Below, one piece after another: positions 45,098 to 53,218 of a stretch of DNA of 64,000 nucleotides (the stretch's first letter is position 1; every line of letters begins with the position of its first letter). The notes under the pieces are model-generated. The model saw only the letters and a program-made list of their open reading frames with translations, was not told where the DNA came from and did not search any database. A program made the position numbers and the translations under genes. The DNA lies in contig NZ_CANLRG010000005.1 of NCBI RefSeq assembly GCF_947493565.1, forward strand, positions 1 to 64,000, in the 5' to 3' direction. Origin of the DNA: an uncultured Lutibacter sp. (GTDB lineage: Bacteria > Bacteroidota > Bacteroidia > Flavobacteriales > Flavobacteriaceae).

Positions 45098-46456
45098 ATG
45101 AAAAACTTAATTCAAAAATATAATATTCCTGGGCCAAGATATACCAGTTATCCAACGGTGCCATTTTGGGATAAAGAAGGAATTGCTTTAGAAGATTGGA
45201 AAACAACGGTTAAAAAATCTTTTATAGAAAGTAATGATATTGAGGGGATAAGCCTTTATATTCATTTACCTTTTTGCGAAAGTTTGTGCACATTTTGTGC
45301 CTGCCATAAAAAAATTACCAAGCGTCATGAAGTTGAACAACCCTATATAGATACTGTTTTAAAAGAATGGGATTTGTATTGTGATATGTTTGAAGCTAGG
45401 CCAAAAATTAGAGAAATTCATTTAGGTGGTGGTACACCCACATTTTTTTCTTCAGAAAATTTAAAAAAACTAATCAATGGTATTTTTAAACGAGCAGACA
45501 AATTTGAGGTTTTTGATTTTAGTTATGAAGGTCATCCAAACCATACTTCAGAAGAACAATTACAAACGTTATACAATTTAGGCTCTAGAAGAAACAGTTT
45601 TGGAATACAGGACTATGATCCAAAAGTACAAAAAGCTATTCATAGAATTCAAAGCTTTGAGCAGGTTAAAAAAGTTCACGACTTGTCTAGAAAAATTGGT
45701 TATGAATCTATTAGCCACGATTTAATTTTTGGATTGCCTTTTCAAACAGAAGAAAGTATTCGTACTACTATTAAAAATACCATAGCTTTAAAACCAGACA
45801 GAATAGCTTATTACAGTTATGCACATGTACCTTGGATAAAAGGTGTAGGGCAACGTGGTTTTGACGAAAACGATTTGCCTAAAGATGATGAAAAACGCTA
45901 TTTATATGAATTAGGAAAACAGCTGTTTTTTGATAATGGTTATGTTGAAATTGGGATGGATCATTTTGCTTTGCCAAGTGACTCGCTTCATAAAGCTATG
46001 GAGCAAAAGAAACTGCACAGAAACTTTATGGGATATACGGCAGGAAAAACAGAATTAATGATTGGTTTAGGAATGTCATCTATTAGTGATTCTTGGTATG
46101 CATTTGCTCAAAATGAAAAAGATGTTGATACTTATACCCAAAAAGTGAATAAAGGAGTTATACCAATATTTAAAGGACATTTATTAACAGATAAAGATTT
46201 GATTATAAGAAAACATATTTTAAATTTAATGTGTAATCTTGAGACGGAGTGGAATGTTGGTTTAGATGCAGAAACAAAAGCTGGAATTGTTGAACGCTTA
46301 CAAGAAATTATTGATGATGGGTTAATTGAAATATCAGAAAATAAAATTTTAGTTAAAGAAGAAGGAAGAATGTTTGTGCGAAATATTTGTATGGCTTTTG
46401 ATTTGCGCTTGATTGAAAATGCTCCTGAAACAAGAGTTTTTTCTATGACTATTTAA
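45098..46456 (+). CDS. hemN: Oxygen-independent coproporphyrinogen III oxidase (radical SAM)
   Basis: A 452-residue radical SAM enzyme. The [4Fe-4S] cysteines are Cys60, Cys64 and Cys67 in HLPFCESLCTFCACH, where the extra Cys69 is also typical of true HemN. LGGGTPTFF and SFGIQDYDPKVQKAIHRIQ fit coproporphyrinogen oxidase and not the HemW chaperone, as does the full length with the C-terminal domain. It works without oxygen, like HemJ. Last gene of the rightward haem run. Confidence 0.95.
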   Translation: MKNLIQKYNIPGPRYTSYPTVPFWDKEGIALEDWKTTVKKSFIESNDIEGISLYIHLPFCESLCTFCACHKKITKRHEVEQPYIDTVLKEWDLYCDMFEARPKIREIHLGGGTPTFFSSENLKKLINGIFKRADKFEVFDFSYEGHPNHTSEEQLQTLYNLGSRRNSFGIQDYDPKVQKAIHRIQSFEQVKKVHDLSRKIGYESISHDLIFGLPFQTEESIRTTIKNTIALKPDRIAYYSYAHVPWIKGVGQRGFDENDLPKDDEKRYLYELGKQLFFDNGYVEIGMDHFALPSDSLHKAMEQKKLHRNFMGYTAGKTELMIGLGMSSISDSWYAFAQNEKDVDTYTQKVNKGVIPIFKGHLLTDKDLIIRKHILNLMCNLETEWNVGLDAETKAGIVERLQEIIDDGLIEISENKILVKEEGRMFVRNICMAFDLRLIENAPETRVFSMTI

Positions 46457-46471
46457 TAAAGAATATAGCAT

Positions 46472-46503
46472 AAAAAGCCCGAACAGTTTGTTCGGGCTTT
46501 TTT
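46472..46503. terminator. Terminator between hemN and the cytochrome operon
   Basis: AAAAGCCCGAAC ... GTTCGGGCTTTTTT is a GC-rich perfect stem. It lies between the two converging operons and can end both. Confidence 0.92.
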
Positions 46504-46526
46504 ATATCTAATATTTTATTGGGGGG

Positions 46527-46925
46527 TTATTCACCCATTGTTCTCATATAATGAACAACTAACCACATATCTTCTTCACTCATTTTCTTTTCATAATTTG
46601 GCATATCTAAGCGTCCAATATAACTTTTGTAAAATAAAGCACCATCAGATTGTGCTTGGAATTCTTTAGAAGTGAAGTCTCCTAAATCACCATCTACTTC
46701 ATCTGCTTTTGGACCATCTCCTTCGCCATTTTTTCCGTGGCAAGATTTACAGTGTTTAGAATATAAATTTTTACCCAAAGAAATATTTTCATTTGAGGCT
46801 TCTTCTGGATTGGTCATTTTTTCATATTTAGCTGGAACTTTCCATTCTTCTTGAGTTAATTTAGAGAATGAAACTAGTGCAAAGCTTATGACCCCTAAGG
46901 TGAATAAAATTTTAAGTGTTTTCAT
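46527..46925 (-). CDS. Small exported monohaem cytochrome c
   Basis: A 132-residue protein with an N-terminal signal segment (residues 3-20), one haem site CKSCH (59-63) and a probable axial Met in RLDMPNY. It resembles class I cytochromes of the cytochrome cbb3/electron-shuttle type. It ends the operon that starts at 52846 and may carry electrons in the periplasm between the NrfD module and a terminal acceptor; that is inferred. Confidence 0.88.
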   Translation of the reverse strand: MKTLKILFTLGVISFALVSFSKLTQEEWKVPAKYEKMTNPEEASNENISLGKNLYSKHCKSCHGKNGEGDGPKADEVDGDLGDFTSKEFQAQSDGALFYKSYIGRLDMPNYEKKMSEEDMWLVVHYMRTMGE

Positions 46926-46986
46926 TTTTAAGATTTATTTATTAATAATTAGTAATCAAAAACAGTACCATAATGTATATTTACGA

Positions 46987-47895
46987 CTATATTTCTTGTT
47001 TTTTGTTTTCTGTTATTTTTTTTCCTTCTTTTTTAATTTTGAATAAATAAGATATAGTATATGCATAATTTGCCCAAACTCCTAATAATAGAATTGTTAA
47101 AACAATGTACATCCACATTGGAGCCGCTTCAGACCAAAGTTTATTCCCTTCTTCTTTTACTTGTTTATTAAAGGTACCCCAATTTACAGTTTTCTTTTGA
47201 AATACGTTTCCAAAATCATCATTATCTTCAATTATTGAAAAAATTGTTATTTCGCCGTTTTCATTTCCTGGAATATCATTTGGGAATTCAAATTCATATT
47301 CTCCATCTTCAATATATTCTTCTTTAAGTTTCATTTTTGAAAGCATACCTTGTATAGAAATAATAACATCAGCTTCTTCCACAGGAGTTTTAACGCCAAC
47401 ACTATCAATTGTAAATGCTTTAACCAAAACAGTTTTTACACTATCAATTTCTTCAAGGTTTAATTCTAAAATTAAATCTTTTATAGAGATTTCATCTTCT
47501 TCTGCATCTATAGCATCAGAGCCTTCAAATTTGGCTATTAAATTTATGAGTCCATCATCATCAATTAAATATTTTTGCGAATTAGGAACTGTAATTTTAG
47601 CAATACCTTCATAAGAGGTCTTTGCAGTTCCTAATAAAACTTCTTCTTCATTCAAAATATTATAAAAACTAATTTCTGCATCAGCTACTGGAATTTTATC
47701 TTTTCTATCTTTTTTATTCTGACCAATAAATTCGACTTCAAGTAAACGTGAATTATCGGCTTGTTTAACTGTTTTAAAGTTAAATCTCATTTTATAATTA
47801 CTTGCATCAAGCTCTTGGGCAAATCCATTAAAACTGAACGTTATTACAATAATAAGAGAAGTAATTAAATAATGTTTAAATATATTGTATTTCAT
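46987..47895 (-). CDS. Exported beta-rich protein anchored by a C-terminal helix
   Basis: A 302-residue protein not assigned to a known family. Signal peptide (1-26, ending near FAQ), an acidic beta-rich region of Ig-like repeats (about 30-245; two similar units around 75-130 and 155-215), then one membrane helix (about 265-290, MWMYIVLTILLLGVWANYAY) and a Lys-rich cytosolic tail. No haem or cysteine motif. Its place between nrfD-like and cytochrome genes suggests a structural or docking role; this is inference. Confidence 0.7.
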   Translation of the reverse strand: MKYNIFKHYLITSLIIVITFSFNGFAQELDASNYKMRFNFKTVKQADNSRLLEVEFIGQNKKDRKDKIPVADAEISFYNILNEEEVLLGTAKTSYEGIAKITVPNSQKYLIDDDGLINLIAKFEGSDAIDAEEDEISIKDLILELNLEEIDSVKTVLVKAFTIDSVGVKTPVEEADVIISIQGMLSKMKLKEEYIEDGEYEFEFPNDIPGNENGEITIFSIIEDNDDFGNVFQKKTVNWGTFNKQVKEEGNKLWSEAAPMWMYIVLTILLLGVWANYAYTISYLFKIKKEGKKITENKKQEI

Positions 47896-47913
47896 AATTT
47901 CTAATTTATTATG

Positions 47914-49263
47914 TTATTCAGTAATCGTTTTTTTAAACCTTCTTTTCTTCTTATTCTGGTCAGTTTCGTTATCTATAATTCCAGACATTGGAATAACTGG
48001 CACAAATTTTATTAAAAGCGTAAATAATAAACAAAAAGCTGCAACACCTGTAAAGGTTAAGGCCCATTCTACCCAAGTTGCGGTGTAATGCACATATTCT
48101 GGGCGTGTATCTTGAATTGGTAAATACGGTGTTTCTAAGGTTGGAATTATAATTAAATACCTGTTTAACCATAGGCAAAATATTGCAATAACAGCAGTTA
48201 ATGTTATTAGTTTTATTGTTCTTAATTTTTTAAAACTTATAATAATTAATGGTAGTAAAACAGCTCCGTAGTTAGCAATTATAAACATCCAAAAATAATT
48301 ACTAAATAAGGTGTTTAATAAATTAGTATCTGAAGCTTTATGACTGAACCATTTTGGAAAATATTCACTAAATGTAAAGTACCCAAACAGTAACGATAGT
48401 ATTAGTAAAATTACTCCAGCAAAAATAAAATGTACTTTTCTAATGTGTTTTTCTAGTTTTAAGTGTTTTCTAATTAAATACATTACTAAAATAATTACAG
48501 CAACACCAGTATATAAACCAGAGACAATAAAATATGGTGCAAAAATGGTACTATTCCAACCCGGCTGTAGTGTTAAACTAAATACCCAAGCTAAAATTGT
48601 ATATGCAACTATTGCAAGTGCAATTACAATTACAGACATTGTTTTGGTTATTTTATGCAATTTTTCTTTTTGTTCATCTGTATTTTGATAACCAATTGCT
48701 AAATATCTATACATTTTCTTTTTCCATTTAGGCACTTTTAAATTGTCACTATCTCTTAAAATTGCCAAATCAGGAATAAATGTTAGGTATAAATATAAAA
48801 TACAACCTATTAAATCTGTTATAACTGCAATAACATCCCAAGTAATTGGTGATTGAATTCGTGGATACATAAATAAATAATGTAATCTATCTAGTCTATA
48901 AATACATAATAAAATAAATACAGGGCCTATAACTATAGATAAAACAGTTGTTATTTCTACAATTCTGGATACGGAATTTTTCCAAGGAGTTTTTATAAAA
49001 TGAAGTACACTAGATATAAAAGCGCCTGCATATCCCATTCCAAGAAAAAATATAAAGTTTACTGTATAAATACCCCAAACTACATTATCTCTCATTCCAG
49101 TTACACTTTGCCCTTCATATATTTGAAGAAATAGGGCGTAAGCACCAACTAAAATTATTGCTACAAGCGACCAAATCCAAATTTTTGAAAGGGTACTTGT
49201 TTTCTCTAACATAGGTGAAAATTCTTTAACTAATTCACTTTTTCTACGAGTTAAATTCATCAT
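47914..49263 (-). CDS. nrfD: NrfD/PsrC-family quinol-interacting membrane subunit
   Basis: A 449-residue membrane protein with about ten helices, of the NrfD/PsrC/ActC group that exchanges electrons with menaquinol. The early TM block (VVWGIYTVNFIFFLGMGYAGAFISSVLHF), GPVFILLCIYRLDRLHYLFMYPR and LTFTGVAAFCLLFTLLIKFVPVIPM fit the family. It follows the FeS subunit gene by 8 bp. Molybdopterin catalytic subunits that usually partner such proteins are absent here, so the electrons probably go to cytochromes. Confidence 0.88.
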   Translation of the reverse strand: MMNLTRRKSELVKEFSPMLEKTSTLSKIWIWSLVAIILVGAYALFLQIYEGQSVTGMRDNVVWGIYTVNFIFFLGMGYAGAFISSVLHFIKTPWKNSVSRIVEITTVLSIVIGPVFILLCIYRLDRLHYLFMYPRIQSPITWDVIAVITDLIGCILYLYLTFIPDLAILRDSDNLKVPKWKKKMYRYLAIGYQNTDEQKEKLHKITKTMSVIVIALAIVAYTILAWVFSLTLQPGWNSTIFAPYFIVSGLYTGVAVIILVMYLIRKHLKLEKHIRKVHFIFAGVILLILSLLFGYFTFSEYFPKWFSHKASDTNLLNTLFSNYFWMFIIANYGAVLLPLIIISFKKLRTIKLITLTAVIAIFCLWLNRYLIIIPTLETPYLPIQDTRPEYVHYTATWVEWALTFTGVAAFCLLFTLLIKFVPVIPMSGIIDNETDQNKKKRRFKKTITE

Positions 49264-49271
49264 AATTAGCT

Positions 49272-50255
49272 TTAAAGTTTACCTTGTTTTTTTAATTCTT
49301 GTACGTAAGGAACATCTTTATAACGTTCTATAATTTCCTCATCAATATCAAATCCACGTTCTAATGGGAATTGCTTGTTGACAGGTGGTAAATAATAAAC
49401 GTTTGGTTTTGTTCCTAAATGTTCTAAATGACGATATCCAGCTCTATCTTTTATTAATTGCGAAAAACGAACAGTTTCTTCTCCGTTTGTTACAATATCT
49501 TCATTTTTATCACCAAAATAAATTACTCCCATTGGGCAAGATTGTGCACAATGTGGTAATTTTCCTTGACGTAACATATCTGGACAGAAGTCGCACTTTA
49601 TTACAGTTCCTTCCGCACCTGGAACAGATGTTTCTGGAGAATATGGTTGACTTTTATCATCGTATTTAGCTTTGTGCTCCCAATTAAACTGTCTTGCAGA
49701 ATAAGGGCAACTTGTAATACAAAATTTACAACCAATACATCTGTCGGTATCTACTAAAACAATATTATCATCACGTTTAAAAGTGGCACCTGTTGGGCAA
49801 ACTGTTACGCAAGGAGGTTCATCACAATGCATACAGTTTTTTGGAAACCAGTATGGTTCAGCTTCAGGATTATCTTGAATTAGCTGTACTTTCATAAATT
49901 CTTCACCATGGTCTAGTTTATGTCCTTTTTGGCAGCCTTCAACACATTTTCTTGCATTTTTACATTTAGCTAAATCTATTACCATAACAAATTTTCTGTT
50001 AGGGATTCCTTTTCTAGCTTCTGCTGGAGTGATATGTGCTTCAGGATAGTTGTTAATATTAGTAGCATCAACCTCAACAACTTTGCCATCTGGTGTTAAT
50101 AATCTAACTTTTTCTCCGGAAGCTTTTAATTCTTCTTCTGATGCCAAATTTGAAATTAATGAAGCACCTGCAACAGCAGTTACACTAGACATTAGTCCTA
50201 ATTTTAGGAAGTTACGTCTGTTGGTGCTACTTTTTTCATTTTTATTTTTTTCCAT
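49272..50255 (-). CDS. Tat-exported 4Fe-4S ferredoxin-type subunit (NrfC/PsrB-like)
   Basis: A 327-residue protein starting with a twin-arginine signal (RRNFLK, residues 13-18), so it is folded before export. Four cysteine groups follow: KCKNARKCVEGC, NCMHCDEPPCVTVCP, RCIGCKFCITSCP and KCDFCPDM ... HCAQSCP, giving up to four [4Fe-4S] clusters. It is the electron-wiring partner of the NrfD-like subunit directly downstream. Fusion or substrate domains are absent. Confidence 0.92.
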   Translation of the reverse strand: MEKNKNEKSSTNRRNFLKLGLMSSVTAVAGASLISNLASEEELKASGEKVRLLTPDGKVVEVDATNINNYPEAHITPAEARKGIPNRKFVMVIDLAKCKNARKCVEGCQKGHKLDHGEEFMKVQLIQDNPEAEPYWFPKNCMHCDEPPCVTVCPTGATFKRDDNIVLVDTDRCIGCKFCITSCPYSARQFNWEHKAKYDDKSQPYSPETSVPGAEGTVIKCDFCPDMLRQGKLPHCAQSCPMGVIYFGDKNEDIVTNGEETVRFSQLIKDRAGYRHLEHLGTKPNVYYLPPVNKQFPLERGFDIDEEIIERYKDVPYVQELKKQGKL

Positions 50256-50293
50256 GATTATCCTTGTTAAATAAATTTAAGGCTTAATTAAGT

Positions 50294-50355
50294 AAAACAG
50301 ACTAACAAATTTTAAAAAATCAATTGGGGTGATTTATTTGTTGTTAGTCTGTTTT
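50294..50355 (-). terminator. Long-stem hairpin between the barrel and FeS genes
   Basis: AAAACAGACTAACAA (50294-50308) and TTGTTAGTCTGTTTT (50341-50355) are a perfect 15-bp inverted repeat with a 32-nt loop, inside the minus-strand operon. On that strand a short TTTTACTT tail follows. It may be a partial terminator or attenuator setting subunit ratios. Confidence 0.6.
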
Positions 50356-50371
50356 TAATATCTAATTATTG

Positions 50372-51226
50372 CTAAAAATTGTAGATTCTTGTAATATTAA
50401 AACCAATTAAGAAATCGCCATTAAAGAAATCATTTTGGTTATACATATAGTTCTTTTGCGCAACAATTCCATTATTATTAGTTAAGAAAATTTGAAACTC
50501 ATGAGCTGAGGTTGCAAATTCTGCTCCTATACTAAATAGCGGTTTAGGCTGCATGGCATCAAATTGTGTAATTGGTTGACTATAGTCAATTAAAATTGAT
50601 GTTTGAGGGCTTATTTTAACTCTACCACCAATTGCTACAGAAACCAAATCATTTTCCATATCTGGATGCACTAAATTGTAATGAGATACACTTGGTGCAA
50701 TTTGAAATGATACATTTGGACTAAATCTTTTAGCGATAATCAATTGGTTAAAATAAGAATATCTATCTTGTTTTAAATTGAACTTATCTTTTTTACGTGC
50801 ATCAATAGTAAAGTTACCGTAGTAAGAAACACTAATAGGCATACTATTAGAACGTGTTTGTCTTAATAAAGCTACTTTCCAATTAAAATCTTGTAAACGA
50901 TTGAATTTTGTGGTTCCATATCCAATAGTAAGCCTTTCATGAATTCCATAAGATAAACCAATTCTTATGTTTGAATCGCCCCAAAAACCAGCCAAATCAT
51001 TACCAGCTTCACTATTAATTAATCCAAATCTGTGTTGCATTTGAACTTCTAAAGCGTCTTTGCTTAATAAAACGTTGGTTGGATTATCTATAATATTTGA
51101 ACTATCAAAGGCGTCTCTTTCAAGTTTCTCTTTCACTTTTTTTTCTTTTGTAGCACCTTCTTCTTGAGCTAAAGAAACAAAAGGTACTATTAAAAGAAGT
51201 AAAAGTAGTTTTATGTAATTTTTCAT
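50372..51226 (-). CDS. DUF5777-family outer-membrane beta-barrel protein
   Basis: A 284-residue protein with a signal peptide (1-20, SLAQ) and then alternating amphipathic beta strands to a C-terminal aromatic residue (GFNITRIYNF), the outer-membrane barrel pattern. It matches the Bacteroidota family DUF5777 (NVLLSKDALEVQMQHRFGLI). Function is uncharacterised. Its position among exported cytochromes suggests a porin or cytochrome-embedding partner; this is inference. Confidence 0.83.
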   Translation of the reverse strand: MKNYIKLLLLLLIVPFVSLAQEEGATKEKKVKEKLERDAFDSSNIIDNPTNVLLSKDALEVQMQHRFGLINSEAGNDLAGFWGDSNIRIGLSYGIHERLTIGYGTTKFNRLQDFNWKVALLRQTRSNSMPISVSYYGNFTIDARKKDKFNLKQDRYSYFNQLIIAKRFSPNVSFQIAPSVSHYNLVHPDMENDLVSVAIGGRVKISPQTSILIDYSQPITQFDAMQPKPLFSIGAEFATSAHEFQIFLTNNNGIVAQKNYMYNQNDFFNGDFLIGFNITRIYNF

Positions 51227-51243
51227 ATTTAATATCTTAAAAA

Positions 51244-51627
51244 TTAGTTATCTAGCGCACCTTGGTTTATCCAAGCTTTAATTAATTCAAGTTCATCAGG
51301 AGATAAGCCACCGTGTCCATTTTTAATAAATGTGTAAAACGAACTATTTTCTGCGCTATTTTCTGTAACAAATTCAGGAATTAATGCGTCATAAGATTTA
51401 CCTTCTCTTAAATCTGGATCTCTATTGTCGCTATGACATCCAATGCAATTTGCAGTAAATAAAGGTTGAATATCGCTACTTAATTTTATTTCAACATAAT
51501 TTGGATCATCTGGATCTGTTGGGATTTCAGGTGGATTTAATATATGTTCAGGAATTTCATCATAATAACATGAAAAACACAATAAACTTAAGCTGCTTAT
51601 TAGAACTATTTGCAATAGTTTTTTCAT
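51244..51627 (-). CDS. Monohaem cytochrome c lipoprotein
   Basis: A 127-residue protein with a lipoprotein signal (Cys20, or possibly Cys17), an acidic Pro-rich linker and a single haem motif CIGCH (61-65) in the family pattern ADIQPLF-type (SSDIQPLFTANCIGCH). The C-terminus ELELIKAWINQGALDN is typical of planctomycete/Bacteroidota-type cytochrome c domains. It lies 17 bp before the barrel gene, so the pair may form one outer-membrane unit. Confidence 0.87.
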   Translation of the reverse strand: MKKLLQIVLISSLSLLCFSCYYDEIPEHILNPPEIPTDPDDPNYVEIKLSSDIQPLFTANCIGCHSDNRDPDLREGKSYDALIPEFVTENSAENSSFYTFIKNGHGGLSPDELELIKAWINQGALDN

Positions 51628-51738
51628 TTGTTTTGTATTTAATAGTTAATTATTAACTTATACTTAAATTTATCAGATAAGAAATTTTAAGTTAATAGTA
51701 ATGCATTCTTTTGCAGCAAGAATATAATTAGTTTAAAC

Positions 51739-51764
51739 TCAGGAGCTATTTTACTAACTCCTGA
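51739..51764 (-). terminator. Weak hairpin after the hexahaem cytochrome gene
   Basis: TCAGGAG (51739-51745) pairs with CTCCTGA (51758-51764), 15 bp downstream of the gene on the minus strand. The T-tract is poor, so readthrough into the rest of the operon is likely. Confidence 0.45.
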
Positions 51765-51778
51765 ATTTATATAAATAT

Positions 51779-52846
51779 CTAATTATCTTCTAAGGCTTTA
51801 AGTGCATTTGTAATTAAAGCTTTTGTGTATGTAGGGTTGTGTACACCGTGGCTACCATCTTTATATACAGTAACATAGTTCCATAATGCTTGTACTTGTT
51901 TAAAAGGAACCTTTTCTGTTTGTTTAGGAGTGTTTCCAGCTTCATCTAAAAGACCAAGTGCAATTAATTTAGCTTTTAATACTGCCATATCATCTGCTAA
52001 TCCTGCAACTTCTGTTGGAGGTGTTGCTCCGTGACAATCTGTACAACTATCTAAACTAACTTTAAAAGTATGCAATCCTTTTTCTGCGTCAGTTGACGTA
52101 CCCATATGGCAAGAAGTACAAGAAGCGCCAGTTCTGTGAGCTGAAGTTCCAATTGCAGGAAGTTCAACTGCACCATCTACTTCAATATAAGAACCTTGAA
52201 TACCTTCTAAGACTGTTGATTGTCCACCGTAATGAGGGTAAAATCTTGAGTTTGCTTGTAAATACATTCCAGTTCCATCATCAACCGGAGCTTTAGATCT
52301 TGGTTGGTGACAAACTAAACAAGAGTTACTAGCGTTTCCATAATCAATTGTATAACTGTCATCTGTGTCTAAAGTTACTGCTTCCATAGTTCTTAACGCA
52401 TAATCGTGACCGTCATTTTCAAAATCGAATGTGCTATGTTTACTGTGGCAAGTTGTACAAGAAACACCTGAAGGCATTTCGCTTTTTACTGCTGGTTTTC
52501 CTTCTATGTAATTAATATACCCTTCGGATGTGTGGCATTTAGTACAAGAAGCAGAGACTCCATTTGTGTAGTTAGCTAAATCTTGACCAGTATACATAAT
52601 TGTTTGGTCTGAATGGCTAGATTTTGCGAACGAATTTATGATTGGAGTTCTATGGCTTTCAGAGTGACAAGCAATGCAACTTGCAGTACCGTCAACACCG
52701 TCAACTCCATCAACACCGTCAATACCATCTGTACCATCAATCCCAGCTTGTCCTTGAGGTCCCGCAATAGGTTCGCTAGTACATTGAATAAACATTAAAC
52801 TTGACACCAAAATCATCAAGAATCCTATTAATTTTAAATTTTTCAT
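51779..52846 (-). CDS. Hexahaem cytochrome c lipoprotein with collagen-like linker
   Basis: A 355-residue lipoprotein (FIQC, Cys22). After the lipid Cys comes a collagen-like Gly-x-y tract (about 29-53, mostly GVDG/GIDG units), then six CxxCH haem sites starting at Cys57, 101, 130, 176, 243 and 268. Many free His residues can act as second axial ligands. It lacks a recognised nitrite or sulfite reductase motif, so I read it as an electron carrier displayed on a flexible stalk. First gene of the operon, preceded by a CRP/FNR-like dyad. Confidence 0.9.
   Translation of the reverse strand: MKNLKLIGFLMILVSSLMFIQCTSEPIAGPQGQAGIDGTDGIDGVDGVDGVDGTASCIACHSESHRTPIINSFAKSSHSDQTIMYTGQDLANYTNGVSASCTKCHTSEGYINYIEGKPAVKSEMPSGVSCTTCHSKHSTFDFENDGHDYALRTMEAVTLDTDDSYTIDYGNASNSCLVCHQPRSKAPVDDGTGMYLQANSRFYPHYGGQSTVLEGIQGSYIEVDGAVELPAIGTSAHRTGASCTSCHMGTSTDAEKGLHTFKVSLDSCTDCHGATPPTEVAGLADDMAVLKAKLIALGLLDEAGNTPKQTEKVPFKQVQALWNYVTVYKDGSHGVHNPTYTKALITNALKALEDN
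52690..52760 (-). repeat. Short tandem codons encoding the Gly-x-y tract
   Basis: Repeated 9- to 12-bp units (GTTGACGGTGTT-like on the minus strand, seen as ACACCGTCAAC on the plus strand) encode consecutive G-[VI]-D triplets of the hexahaem protein. Such repeats can change length by slippage. Confidence 0.7.
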
Positions 52847-52879
52847 AATATTAGATATTTGTTTGTTTTAAATCTTTTA

Positions 52880-52887
52880 TAAAAATA
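52880..52887 (-). promoter_or_regulatory. Possible -7 element of the cytochrome operon
   Basis: Minus-strand TATTTTTA (TAnnTTTA), 33 bp before the hexahaem ATG. Its centre is exactly 33 bp from the dyad centre at 52916.5, the same spacing as at iorA. Confidence 0.45.
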
Positions 52888-52908
52888 AGAACAAGAAGAG
52901 AGTAATAT

Positions 52909-52924
52909 TATGATTTAAGTCATA
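52909..52924 (-). promoter_or_regulatory. CRP/FNR-like dyad upstream of the cytochrome operon (site 3)
   Basis: Minus strand reads TATGAC-TTAA-ATCATA, differing from the iorA site at one position of 16. Position fits class II activation near -41. Confidence 0.65.
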
Positions 52925-53218
52925 GTTCTTGAATTTTTAAAAACCTGAAAATTAGCTATATAACCTCTATTTAGAATGAGTAAAAGTAATTTAATTAAAT
53001 TTTTCTGCAATAATTGTTACTTATGCTTGTAAATATTGTTACAGATTATAATTTTTAGCTATTTAAGTGATATTTTAATTAAGTATTTTATAATTTTTTT
53101 GAATTTAATTGAGCTAATAAATAATTTAGGAGGTTTTATAAATAGGTTTGTTATTAAATTCGTATAATAGATGCGTAGAATAAAATCCTACATATTTAAT
53201 ATAAGGTTATATTTTTTG

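Noticed and set aside
46926-46986. Possible extra CRP/FNR-like site before the last cytochrome gene
   Set aside because: Only isolated half-site-like sequences (TAATCA) occur; no TGAC-N4-ATCA dyad.
52613-52798. Plus-strand frame with Asn-Thr-Val repeats opposite the hexahaem gene
   Set aside because: The repeats arise from the antisense of the Gly-x-y codons.
53100-53210. AGGAGG and a short ATG frame in the 400-bp intergenic region
   Set aside because: Bacteroidota rarely use Shine-Dalgarno sequences and the frame is very short with no recognisable product.
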